Below are positions 23,272-34,890 of a stretch of 46,601 nt of DNA, in pieces (positions within the stretch are counted from its first letter, which is position 1; every line of letters starts with the position of its first letter). A program made the position numbers and the translations under genes. The notes beneath the pieces were generated by a model. That model was not told the origin of the DNA. It worked only from the letters and a program-made list of their open reading frames with translations, and ran no database searches. Source of the DNA: Welwitschia mirabilis (lineage: Eukaryota > Gnetophyta > Gnetopsida > Welwitschiales); contig JBOZIK010000001.1 of assembly GCA_051453625.1 (NCBI GenBank), forward strand, positions 286,440,662-286,487,262. Direction: 5' to 3'.

Positions 23272-23737
23272 GCAAAGATGAATCAAACTGAGACAAGCTT
23301 AACATAGAGTTTGTAGGAGGGCTGGAATCTGGTGATTCAGTTGCTACTCACGTTACTTTTAATTTTACGTTTTAAATAAAATGAAATAAAATATGCCGCA
23401 AACGAAACTGACCAATTTCTTTTACTTATGCAGTTTCGTATTTCATATAGGAGGTGTATTAATGAAAGTGAGATAAAAATGTTTGGAAAATAAATTTGAG
23501 CGTGTTAAGTACAAGCGCCGTTTTTACTTGCTTAGTCTTTGCATGCTGCTTATTAGTGGAGAAGGTAACATGTTGCAAACATTTTTAATAAATAAATTTG
23601 ACATTTTTTATGGTATTAACCCAGACTTTTTAAAGCATGTTAAACATAAGCTCTAATCATTAGAAGTCAGGTGGTTACCTCAAAACTAAGTTGTAGTCTA
23701 GAGAAGTAATCAAATACACTTGACAATAACGGATGCT

Positions 23738-23846
23738 AATTAATTGGCAGTAAGTAGGTTATAGAACACTGATGTTATTGCATGGATGTTACTTAATTGT
23801 CATAAAAAGTAGGTTATAGAATATTAATGTTATTACCTTGTAAGAT
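23738..23846. repeat. Two-copy tandem repeat, 53-bp period
   Basis: 'taattgg..agtaggttatagaa.a.t.atgttatt' occurs from about 23741 and again from about 23794 with several substitutions. Confidence 0.6.
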
Positions 23847-25246
23847 AATACCATGGAGGAGAAATTGGATCCAACACTGTAGTGGATGTCCTTGGGAAAA
23901 TAATACATTAGATAGATAGAGTTGTGAGCAAGTGTGTATAGTTCATTAGTTGTTAAAATCCTTTTGAGTATTTCCACCATTATAGCCATGATGTTGGGAT
24001 CTTATAATCCTTTAAAGGGATGTCAAACTTTTTTAGGGAGTATTATCATTATAGACACCATGATAACCTAAATGTTTGATCTAAATATGCTTAAGGCCTT
24101 ATAGTAATTAATATAGTACCTAAGATATAAAGTGATGTAATGAAAACTTGAAACAGTTTAAATGAATTCACAAAACCATAATCATACCATGATAATGTGA
24201 TGTCAAAGATCAATTGTACCTTGACAATGCACTGTCAAAGCATTATTCATTGCCTTGTCCTATGCCATGGAAATTTATATTGGTTTTCCACGTGATAGAA
24301 TTGATATTTCATGTGTTTAAATTAAAGGTTCTTTTTTAAAAAAATTATGTGAATATTGAAAAAAAACATGTCTACATGCAATGTAGAAAAACTATATCTC
24401 TGTGATGACGAAAGGTGTAATTACATTGTGATTAGGGCATGAGTAACACTCTATAACTAATCAACCAACAAGAAATTAAGATTTGGATGCATTTAAGATC
24501 TTTAATATAAGGTAACCTATATTTAATAGTTACTTTGTCAATAAGAAGTTAACAATTAAGTAATCATTTTTGAATTGGCTTAAGAACTTTTAAAATGCAT
24601 TGCAAGTGTTTATTTTATTCCTTAATTAATTAAGTGATTGTTTTAATTTTACCAAAATTTTGAATTTGATTTTTGTACTTTATATTGTTTTTCAACAATA
24701 CACATTGTACAAATTGATAAGGGGTTGTCGTCAAAATCTGCTTAGACTGATACTTGCAGATTGATAATTATATTTTTATCATTAAAGGATATGCTTTGTG
24801 GAGCAAATGTAAAATAAAATAAATTTCTAGCATATGTCTTGATAAGATGATTTAAAATAAAGTAAATTTCTAGTCATATAAATGAGAAAAAGTATAAGAC
24901 CTCAAATAACTTAAGGTGCTCATGTATGTGCTCATGTATTTGGTGCTAGACAAGTCAATATGGTTTTACAATCTTGCATGTGCATCCATTCTAAAATATT
25001 ACTAAAATATTTGGATTACCATAAAAAAGGAATGCTTAGAAGAGATGAATTTTATTTCTTTTAGAATCTCTAATTAATCCTAATCCTTAGAAAATAATGA
25101 TGTTTAAATTAAAGTCTCAATGCAGTGATGTGATGAACTAGTTAAAGATGTTCAAAGGTCTTTGAATTAAAACCTTTATAATGAGAAGCCCAAGTTTTTT
25201 AATTTCAAACCTCTTATGAAGCTATGTCTTTCAATTCTTAGAAAAT
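23847..25246. other. AT-rich spacer, no gene seen
   Basis: Stops in all frames. A short two-copy repeat, 'aaaataaa.taaatttctag', occurs near 24810 and 24855. Confidence 0.5.
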
Positions 25247-25445
25247 ATGAATCTTGAGTTTCCCTTACCCGCCGCAGAGCTTGGTCGATTATTGAATGTT
25301 CGGTTGTTATGGGGACTCGTAGCATACCCGGTACAACACCCCTTTACCAAGGACGGGAGTTGTGGGATCTTTGCCATGCCGATATGCATGCTGTTTATGG
25401 TGGGCGCTGTATCTCATTTAACCTCTTAGCGCTATCTACCCAGTA
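25247..25445. other. Small GC-rich island, possible gene fragment
   Basis: About 190 bp of balanced composition sit inside very AT-rich DNA. All three plus-strand frames are partly open, the longest two covering 25247-25429 and 25309-25515 ('YQGRELWDLCHADMHAVYGG' in one of them). The minus strand also has an open stretch. I do not recognise any of them. The surrounding AT-rich sequence is itself partly duplicated (about 25195 and 25550), so the island may be an insertion. Confidence 0.4.
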
Positions 25446-26127
25446 TGTAGGATCTTTAAATATTTATTTAAAAATAATTATTTTGAAACTCTCTAATTGT
25501 CAACTCTTTATGTGATGATCTACAAACTAGTTTGGAGACTTGTAAGATATTTAATTTCAAACCTCTTTGAACAGGATGTATTTTAATTCTTACAAACTAA
25601 CAATGTCCAAAGTATAGTTTCAAACTATAATTACAATGGAATTAACATCAAGTAGAATAGTCCTAACAAATTAAATACTTCGTACCCAAATTTAAATTAC
25701 TTCCAAGGAATTTTGCCACTTTATCTATCTAGCAAGCTTGATAAAATTATTAAGAATTTATCACCCTTTGCTAAATGCCCTTTGCTTTAGTTGAACTATA
25801 TGGAAATAGACATTAAGACAAGAGCATTACCCAAAATTTTAAAGGACTTATTTAATAAACTAATTGATGTCTAGTAACAAATATGAGAACCACATATTTT
25901 ATAATAAGCCTCCACATATTTTATAATAATCTTAATCTCCTAAGTATTTATGAAGATAGGTTAAGATCTATTTATCATTCTTTTATTGAGAACCAAGAAA
26001 TGTGTAGGAGTTAAAATATTTAGTTGTTATTTGTATACATGTATGTTAACTAAAATACCATGATAATAATTAACTAGTTTGAAGAAAATCTAAAATAACC
26101 ATAATAACAATGATAGATATGAAAACA

Positions 26128-26282
26128 CCACCTAAATTGAAATCTTCATCATTGCATCTACAATCCTAAAAAAATAATCTCAAATAGAAATTATTAGTAA
26201 GGTATCTCTAACATAACACCTAAATTGAAATCTTGTTCATTGCATTTACAATACTAAAATAATAATCTCATATGAAAACTAT
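26128..26282. repeat. Two-copy tandem repeat (about 88-bp period) next to the copia element
   Basis: 'acctaaattgaaatctt.-.cattgcat.tacaat.ctaaaa.aataatctca' occurs from about 26131 and again from about 26219. Between the copies lies 'ggtatctctaaca', which equals the outer terminus of the copia LTR (reverse complement of TGTTAGAGATA). Confidence 0.7.
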
Positions 26283-26400
26283 TATTAAGAGTTATGTGAA
26301 AGTAAAATAGAGTATAGGAAATTTTAATGAAACAGCAAAGGAAATAGGAATGTATAAAAATTAGTATATAAAATAACTAATTTATTATAAAAAAAATATT
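26283..26400 (-). mobile_element. Truncated 3' LTR of the copia element
   Basis: It aligns with 29935-30050: 'aagagtt.tg.gaaag..aaaat.gag.ata.gaaat' and 'aaaggaaatag.aat.tat' are shared. The 5' portion of this LTR and the adjoining polypurine tract are gone; the sequence passes directly into the RNase H remnant by about 26450. The terminal G of TG is mutated. Confidence 0.7.
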
Positions 26401-29400
26401 TTGTCATGGTTTGTAGTTTTTTTCTAAATACTTAAGCATTTTGATTATCAACTTCATGTGTGTGTTTTTGAAAAGTGCATGAATCTAGTAAGCTTGTTTA
26501 TAGGAAATGTGATAAATGGTCTTGTTTTAATTAGATATATTAACTTGCCAATTAATTTCCAAAAATTTATGGACTCAATTTTTTCTATCAATTCACTAGG
26601 TTTTATCTTTATGCTTAAGATTATTTCGTCATTAATAGTCCTTCAACCATTGCTCATCAAGTATTTCATTAACATATTTTTCTTGAAATATTTTGATTAT
26701 TTTAGTTTTTTTAATGTTTAAAATTCTAGAAAATACTTAATATTTTTGAGGTCTAAAATTTCAAATCTTTGACTAAAAGTATTCCTTACTTAATCTTTGT
26801 TTCAAGCTCCCCTATTAATATAGTATCAATGAACATAGAGCAATAATCATGCAGCTTTCTTATATTTGCCATGTTATTTTACATAAAGGTTTGTATCTAT
26901 AAGTAACTTCTTAAAATTAAGGCTCTTAAGAAATTCATTAATATTTTAAAACCATACTCAAGAGCTTTCTTCAGGCCACATAGGAATTTATTTAGTCTAT
27001 AGATGTTTGTTCATGACCTTTAATTTCAAATCCTTTAGGTTGCATTATAAAGATTTCTTCTTTAAGATCTTCACATAGGAATGTTAATTTGATATCAAGC
27101 TAGGATAAACTCCCATTGTGTTGAACTACTAAGAAAGAATTATTTGTATGATGTGAATGTTTGTTGTTGCTAAAGATGTTTCATTCTAATAAATTAATTT
27201 TGCGAAAAATCTTTAACAACAAACCTAGCCTTGTATTTGTTGATTATACCATCTTGATTGTACTTAACAAAAAAATTCATTCTGTATTAATTGGTTTTTT
27301 ATTGCATTAACAAGTTTTTAAGTTTGATTTGATAGATCATAGTATATCTTCTTGTATTGCCTTATTTCAGTTTGGGTTTTCAAAATCTTCTTTTACACTA
27401 GCTAGCTCTATGTCACTTATTTTATTAATAGTAAAACAAATGCTCTTTCACTTCATGTGGCTTGTTTTAACTCTATTTCATTCATCTTTGTTTAATACGA
27501 TACAAATTCCTTTCTCCCAACATGGAATTCATAACATATGATTTGAAACAATGTTATGTTCTTCACCATATCTATAGTAAAAATAACTTGCTTTGAAAAT
27601 AATGTTTTATTGTCCATCATCATCTGTATTAGGAACAAGTTTCTCTTCATAATTAGTATTTTTATTAATTTTAAAGTTTTGGAAATCTAATATCAAACAT
27701 TCTGAATTTTATTCGCTTGTATTTTGATTTTTAGCTCCATTAAGAGGTATTTATGTCTCTCCCTTTCACAAAATTATCTTACTAAATGACGTGGATTAAA
27801 AAGACTATTAAATGTGGTATTTTCTTAAGAAAGAAATACCTTGGATAATAATGACCCTTTCAAAAGTTGATTTTCATACTTGATAGGCTTTGTTTACATC
27901 TGAATAACCAAGCATGAAATAAATTTTAACTTTGTTTTATAATTCATTTTGTTACTATGGATGTGCATAAAACATTTGTTTGTAAAATTCTATAGGTTAT
28001 TATAAAAAACCTTTATATTAGAGTATCTTTGTATTGATAGATTTTTATTAAGAGATTTAGTTGAAAGTTTATTTTAAAGATAAATAGCTATTGTAATAGC
28101 TCCTATTTTTAGAAATGAAGGAATACATGTATTACACAAGATACTTCTTATCATTTCCATGATTGTTCTATTTTTTCATTGAGTTAATGTGTAGAATGTG
28201 GAGTTATTCCATGTTGAATTCTAATCTTTTAAAGTTCATAACAGAACTTAGTTGATATACATTCTTCTTTTTCATTTATTCAAAAATTCTTTATTTGTAG
28301 ATTTGTTTATCTTTCAAAGTGTTGAAAGTCTTACACTTATTTTTTAGAAAGTACATGAAACAAATCCTTTTATAGTTATCATTAAAGGTGATAAAATAGT
28401 TCCATCCTTTTAAAGATAAAAGTGGCAATGATCCACATAAATTATTATAAAGTAGTTTAAGTTTCAATCTTGCTCTTTTTATTTTATTCTTCTAAAATAT
28501 CTTATGATGTATTTTTTCCATGTGATAAGCTTCATAGTCTAGCTCTTTAATTTTTAGTTTTGGAATTTCATCATTTTCTTGTTATATTTTTCTTAAAAAT
28601 TCAAAGTTTATGTGCCTTGATGTCTGATACTAGAGCATTACTTCATCAATTTCAATAGGTAAAAGAGCTTTTTGATTAGTTATTTTCACTACAAAGGGAG
28701 AAATATAGCATCTTAAAATAGTTCATTGTTTTATTTTTTGTTTTCTATGATATTATGTAATTCATTTATCTTTTAATGAATTTAACCTTGTAACCATATT
28801 CAAGTATAAACAATTATATTCATCTTAAAATTTTGAATGTAAAGGAAGTTCATCAAGATAAGAAAGAATAATTCTATATTTCTTATTTCATTGCTAATAA
28901 TTATATGCTTCGTGAATCTATTCAAGGTTGGTAGAAGATTTATGAAGTTTTCTTTATTACTAATTATATAACTTGATGCTTCTAAATTTATAAACCATGT
29001 TTTATCATTTCTTATGAAAATTATAGATAACTCTTATCGATTAATCACATCACATCATCAGTTATGATTGTAATTCCAAAGTTTTTATTATTATTTTCCT
29101 CCTGCTTATTATTCTTGTTTGATGGGTGATTTGGATTTTTAAAGCAATAATTTTATGAATGGTAAATCAGCTTATTACAAAATTTATAAAATTTTTGTTT
29201 TTTATTCTCTAGTTTTGTGTTTTCCTTTGGATTTAACAAGCCCTACATTTATTTCACCTTCTTGTCTTTTTAATTTTGTTTTTCCTTGATGGATTTTTAC
29301 TATTAACTATTTGAAAAATAAGATTTATTCACATGTTCTAACTCTTTATGAAATACATTAAACTACAAAAGTAAATCCTAAAGTAAAGTAAACTTAATCA

Positions 29401-29916
29401 TTTCTTTGTCCACCATAGTAGATTATTCTTTAATATGTGATTTTAGGTTAATGATTTTCTTCTTTAGATTAGTAATCAACAAATATTTATGTGCTTCATT
29501 TTCAACTTTAAAGGTTTTCTTCTAGAAGGTCTAAAGGCTCTCAACTTCTTCATGTCATAAATCAAGGAATAACCTTTGTTACTAGCATTTATTACTAAGA
29601 TGATTTTGGCTAATTTCATCATTATTTTTGGATATATTTCCATTCAAATAGCATTTAAGTCCTCATTCAACCCAAAAATCTTTCATTCTCATATTTCAAA
29701 TGTTGTTGTTTAAATAAAGAAGCTTTATGTGTTTCCCAAGGCATAATCTTCATGCATTTGTTATTATAGAAGTGATAATTTCTATCTGTGTCTTTTAATT
29801 TTTTAGTGATATTTTAATAGTGAATTCATTGATGAGAAATGAAATAGTAACTTCATTATTTTTTTTAATTTCTATGCAATTATTAATTTTATAATCCATG
29901 TACATGCTATGTTTGT

Positions 29917-29934
29917 ACCATTGCTTTGATACCA
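29917..29934 (-). other. tRNA-iMet primer-binding site
   Basis: On the minus strand it reads TGGTATCAAAGCAATGGT, directly after an LTR end CTCTAAACA. Most positions match the canonical TGGTATCAGAGCCA start. Confidence 0.85.
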
Positions 29935-30343
29935 TGTTTAGAGTTCTAGGAGAAAAACAAAATGGAGCATAAGAAATCTTAACAAAAATAGTAAAGGAAA
30001 TAGAAATATATAGAAATTGTATATAAAATAAACAATTTAAAAAAATTTATAGTAATGAGAGTAATTAGAATTACATATGAAATTCACAAAATTAATGTGT
30101 CATGATATATTTGTTTACCACATAAAGAGATGTAAACCTTCATGAAATAGTTATGAATAAACACGATGTTTCATTAGGATAATTAACTAATTAATTTACA
30201 TAATTTATTATTAGTTAAGACCTAAGAGTTTGTTTTATTATGATGAAACACATTTTGTTAATAAAGACATAACATATTATTCATGTTGTATTATTTTTCT
30301 TTTCATGTTTCTTCCAAAAAATATAAGAAAGATATCTCTAACA
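29935..30343 (-). mobile_element. 5' LTR of the copia element, 409 bp
   Basis: On the minus strand it starts TGTTAGAGATATC and ends CTCTAAACA, the usual TG...CA termini, and abuts the primer site. The five bases outside (30344-30348, tataa) do not equal those outside the other LTR (26278-26282, actat), so no intact target-site duplication remains. Confidence 0.8.
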
Positions 30344-33300
30344 TATAATAGGGTGATAAGTGATTCTTAGTAGAAGAAACATTTTTGCAAAAACAGAAAA
30401 GAAAAACTTATTTAGAATTTAATAACTAAAATAAGATGAAGTCCCTTAGCTTTCTAAATTTTCTTCTTCCAAATGAAAGAACATTCTCATAAAAATAGAA
30501 GAAGAAAACTTTTTAAGAGATTATAGAATAAAACAAGATGAAGTCTCTTCATGTTGAAAATTTTTCTTCATCCACATCTTTAACTAATTTGATAATGGAA
30601 TTCATGTCACAAATAACCCACCAAATATTAGGATTTATAGGAGCCATATGTTATTTAGAAATGATTCTTCAAAATCAATACAACTCCATTAAATGTTTAG
30701 TATAATCACTTATAACATTTTTTTCATATGTTCTAATATTCTTTATTTCAAATCTCTCCAATTTATAGTTTGTATGTTTTCTCACTACTAAATTATTAAT
30801 GATGAAACTTAGTAACTTATTATATATTAAAAAGAAAATTGATAAACAACCTAAAATAAAATCATGGTTAATAACAATTTTATGGAATGTTGAAACCTAA
30901 ATAAAAATTTTTTATATTAAGATTAATAAAGTTAAGTCCACATACAACATAAATAACATCTGCAAATTAGAAAGAAAAAAAGAAAGGGAGACTTAGGAAT
31001 AAAAGCATAAAAAGAATTATAGATTAAAATAGAAAGCGGATCATTATTCAAAATACAAAAGGTTAATTAATAATTGTTACTTACATTAGAGTTAGATGGA
31101 GAGGTACTCCACCTAGTGCATAAAAATTTGTATGAGGTAACTGATCTTAAAATGAATCTTCTTTACTTATAATATAATTTTAAAAATAATGATGAAAACT
31201 ACAACTATTCATAGGATAAAATAAATTTATGTGAGCAAATTTTAATGGAAAATTAGACCACAATGATATTTTCACATTTGAAATAAATAACAATATGAGC
31301 GCATTTCCATAGAAATAATTGAGGAGAAGATAGAGCAAGTACATTACCAAAGAAAATATCTTTCAAATGTGGAATATAAACTTTAAATATTTAGACATTC
31401 ATAACCAAATAAAATTTAAATATCTACAATCATATTTAAAAAATAATAATAATAATAAAATTCATCCGATCCATAAGAGGGAAAACTCCTAAAGAAAATA
31501 CGAGATGAATGGAAAAAAACATTCTAACAAAGCTCATGATGCAAGAGATATTATTCTTTACTTTAGAAAAAGTTAACAATTTCCAAATTAAATAAAAATA
31601 AAATCTCAAAACATGTTTTGAGTTATCCATATATCATTAATGATTATATCAAAAATGAAGAATGTGAGTAGAGAAGAAAAAACTATAGGATTTTATAACT
31701 TTAAAAATATAATAGGTATGATTCATTTTTCCCTTGAAAGGACCTCACATGTATTTATCATTAATAATTAGTTACATTATGTTCTAGAAAATCATTTAGC
31801 TTAAAAAAGGCAAGAAACATTATTATGGATGAGCCATATAATGTCTAAAAGTCTATCCATTGAATTCATTTCTCTTGAAAATAAATATAGTTTAAAGAAA
31901 TAATGCCTTCCTAAAACCACCTTTAGTCTAACTTTTGAGAAACCTTGAATCTAACTTAAGAGAATGATATATTAGTAGATAATTAGCTGAGTGAAACCAT
32001 TATGGATTTAATTTTTGAAAGTATTGATGAATAAAGTGTAACATCTTATTAGTTTATAGTATGATGAATGGATTTACATGTCTTCTATATGCTTTAAAAG
32101 ACATGAGTATCTACCATTTTAATTTTGTATAGGAAGACTATCCAATTCATAATATGAATACCTTTCTTTATAAATAATATTTCCAAAAGATATTATCTAA
32201 TTTGTTTAATAGTAAATAAGTAATAGGACTAGATTTATTACTACTTAAAAAATATATTCGCTACATAAAGCTTAAACTTGATTAAAACAATTAATAAAAA
32301 TAGTACATCTATATTTTTGAGGAAATAACAAATATTGTAGATTATCCTAGCAGAACAATTTTTAGTATGAGATGATGACCACATATAGCTTTTCAAAATA
32401 GCCTCTAATATTTTATAAGATTACTGAAAGGAAGTGTTTAGACTTATATTTTTACATGTTAGGTCTCTAAATTTTAGCTTACGAATATTTTATACTATAT
32501 TAAAAATTAATGTATTAGTAATCATGTTTATCTATTAATTATTAAAATTTTATTAAGAAGAAATCACTTGTGTTATTTTATCTAGGGGACAACCAAAGCC
32601 ACCTAGAGGTCACGAAAGCTAATTTAGCTAAGGAAACTAGTGCATAAATTATAACTATGATGCTACTAGTGTTTTAAATCTAAGTTGGTTTTACATCTTA
32701 AAATAGCTCAAACAAATGCTAAAGTGATGGATTTATCTTATAGCCTATTACTAAAATTATCTATAAAAAGTAAAGAACTACATATCTATGTCATATCCAA
32801 AGAGATATGTTGCTGTCAATCTACTAAATAATAAGGATGTACCAATAAATATCCTTATATCTATGAAGATCTATAAAAGACTAGACTATCTGAAGGGATA
32901 AGATCATTCATTCAATCATTGAATCATCATTCATCCATCATGAATTCTTCATTTGTATTTCATCTATTATTGATATTAGAGAGTAAGATTACCTTTATTA
33001 AAGCACCATTTTTCATCATTCTATAATACTTTTTCATTTCTTAAATTTTAATGGCAATGATAAGGTCTTACCTCATCCATAAGTTCTGAGCAAAATTTTT
33101 ACTTTTGGATATAAAAGAAAAACTTTTTATTGGGTATTTATCATATTGTACCTTATATTTACACTCTAATTTAGTATTCACTATAGTGATTGCATCATTG
33201 ATAAATTTACTTTTATTTATAATTAGATTTACTTTGTTTTTCATGTCTGATTCAATTAAGATTATTAATTATGTAATAGTATTTCTTAAATGTTCTTTTA

Positions 33301-34629
33301 TACTTGTAGAATTAAGCCATTAGTGATTTATAGGTTTACAATTAATATATTACTAGATCATATCTTCATACTATCCTAGTTTTTACTAAATTTAATTAAA
33401 TAAATAATATTCATTGCTTATACTTTCTTTACATTTAGAATCTACATGAGAATGGTTTATTATCTCTTTAGAAAAACAAGTTTTTACTTAGTGGATTATT
33501 TCTTACGTAGATAAGGTTTTTATCATAGATTTTTTTATGAATGATCATTCTAGATTTTCAAATAAGAATATCAATTCATTGGTTAATTATTTTTTAACTC
33601 TACTTGTACTTAATATTAAACAACGAAAATAATAGAGATTTCTTCAAAAGATTTGAAAGAACTTTACAATTAATGTTTCATATCTCATTAAGAATCATTT
33701 TTTTCCCTTGTGAAAAGCTTTTATTTTTTTTATTATATGAACTTTGATATTAAAATTTTAAAAAGAAATATTCCTATTACATTTTTTTGTAGGAACTAGG
33801 TGTAGTTAGAGTAGAGGAACATGATCTATAAACATTCATTTAAAATCTATACATGGATAAAATTCCTATCTAGATTGGATTTATTAGGCTTTTATCTTTA
33901 GTAAGTTTATTATGGTACATCTATATGTGTTGTGAAATTGACAAGTACTTGAAGAATTTTTTTTTCTTTGGTCTAATTACATCCATTAGTTTGTGTGACT
34001 TTATTAAATATTTAATTTTTATTTTTTCAAATACAAAGATTGGAACGTTATTAATAGCATCTACATATCACTGATAGCACCATAACTTTTTTTAATTTTT
34101 ATTATTATTCAAATTGTAAATTATATATTTTGATGAAATTTATCTTTTTACATTAGTAATCAATCATTCAATCTTTATATTTTGACATTCCATGCATCAT
34201 TACATTAGATCCATAACTAGGTTATTTCATAGGAAAAATAATGATTAAGTAACAACCACTCATAATCAACTTTGATATTGAATTTAACAAATACTATTTA
34301 GAGTCTTTATTTAAGAATATGTTGAAAACTTTTTTATTAGTCTAATTAAATTATCCATGTTAGATATAGAAAGAAATAGTCTTAATCAAGAATCACTCAA
34401 GAAAACACTAAAAGAAATATTAGAACTAGAATTCTAAGGTACACCTTCTTTTATAGTTCAAACCATTAACATAAATCAAGTTGACTTAAAACCAATAAGC
34501 ATAGGTTTGTTGTTTAAATAATACGACTAAGATTCTAAAGATTCCTTTGAATATTTAAAGAAATGTAAGGCCTTAATCTCAATTATAAGAAATAAACGTA
34601 AAGTGATTAGGATGAGCCTTTTTTCTCAC
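30344..34629. other. AT-rich spacer; possible LTR fragment at 32780-33010
   Basis: No gene is seen. Near 32872 'tataaaaga' is followed by 'gatcattcattcaatcattg', the look of a promoter and R/U5 part of a plant LTR, but no partner copy was found. 33780-34260 is distantly similar to 13910-14380. Confidence 0.4.
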
Positions 34630-34635
34630 TCTTAG

Positions 34636-34890
34636 AAATATAAGATTTTAAGGTGTTTATTTTAATAAATGCCTTAAAAATGATAATGAAAATATTTTTA
34701 AGATTATTTTAGATAGATACCTTAAAAGTTCTTTGAATTCTTTTTAAGGTATTTATAAAAAGAACACCCTAATAATGAGGCATGTATTATAATAAACACC
34801 TTAAATATTCTAAGTTTTTAATCCATTTATTAAAATAAATGCCTTAAATAATTTGAGTTTTTAAAGTGTTTAGAAAAAGAATGTCTTAAT
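34636..34890. repeat. Second cluster of AAGGCATTTATT / AATAAATGCCTT palindromes
   Basis: Several imperfect hairpins with the same consensus as 3440-3705, for example 'aaggtgtttattttaataaatgcctt' type near 34650 and 'catttattaaaataaatg' near 34826. Confidence 0.6.

Larger units (their letters stand above)
20480..23400 (+). other. Gene-like island: presumed MIR159/319 transcription unit with promoter and flanks
   Basis: Base composition is clearly less AT-rich than the surroundings. Plant promoter and leader features are present: CT-rich stretches ('tttctctctcctctcg' near 21074), two TATA-like boxes and several small ORFs ahead of the microRNA foldback at 21.83-22.01 kb. No long coding frame is present, as expected for a primary microRNA transcript. 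The GC-rich part at 22560-22960 may be downstream transcript, including a minus-strand frame of about 110 codons without a start that I cannot identify. Transcript ends and introns cannot be set from sequence alone. Confidence 0.6.
26283..30343 (-). mobile_element. Degenerate Ty1-copia retrotransposon
   Basis: Minus-strand order: 5' LTR (30343-29935), primer site (29934-29917), gag, protease and integrase region, reverse transcriptase, partial RNase H, then a truncated 3' LTR (about 26400-26283). Recognisable traces include zinc-knuckle-like 'KFCNKLIYHS' near 29190-29130, a decayed protease site 'WFINLEASS' near 29000-28960, 'YNQDGIINKYKARFVVKDFS' of RT at 27265-27199, 'LDIKLTFLCEDLKEEIF' near 27101, and 'GKLIYLIKTRP...TRFMH' before RNase H at 26549-26455. 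Many frameshifts and stops make it non-coding. The pol order matches Ty1-copia (integrase before RT), although the integrase itself is too decayed to cite a motif. The internal region is about 3.5 kb, shorter than usual, and the end of RNase H is missing. Confidence 0.85.

Noticed and set aside
26458-26721. 87-codon plus-strand hydrophobic frame
   Set aside because: It overlaps the antisense copia RT/RNase H remnant; its hydrophobicity comes from T-rich codons.
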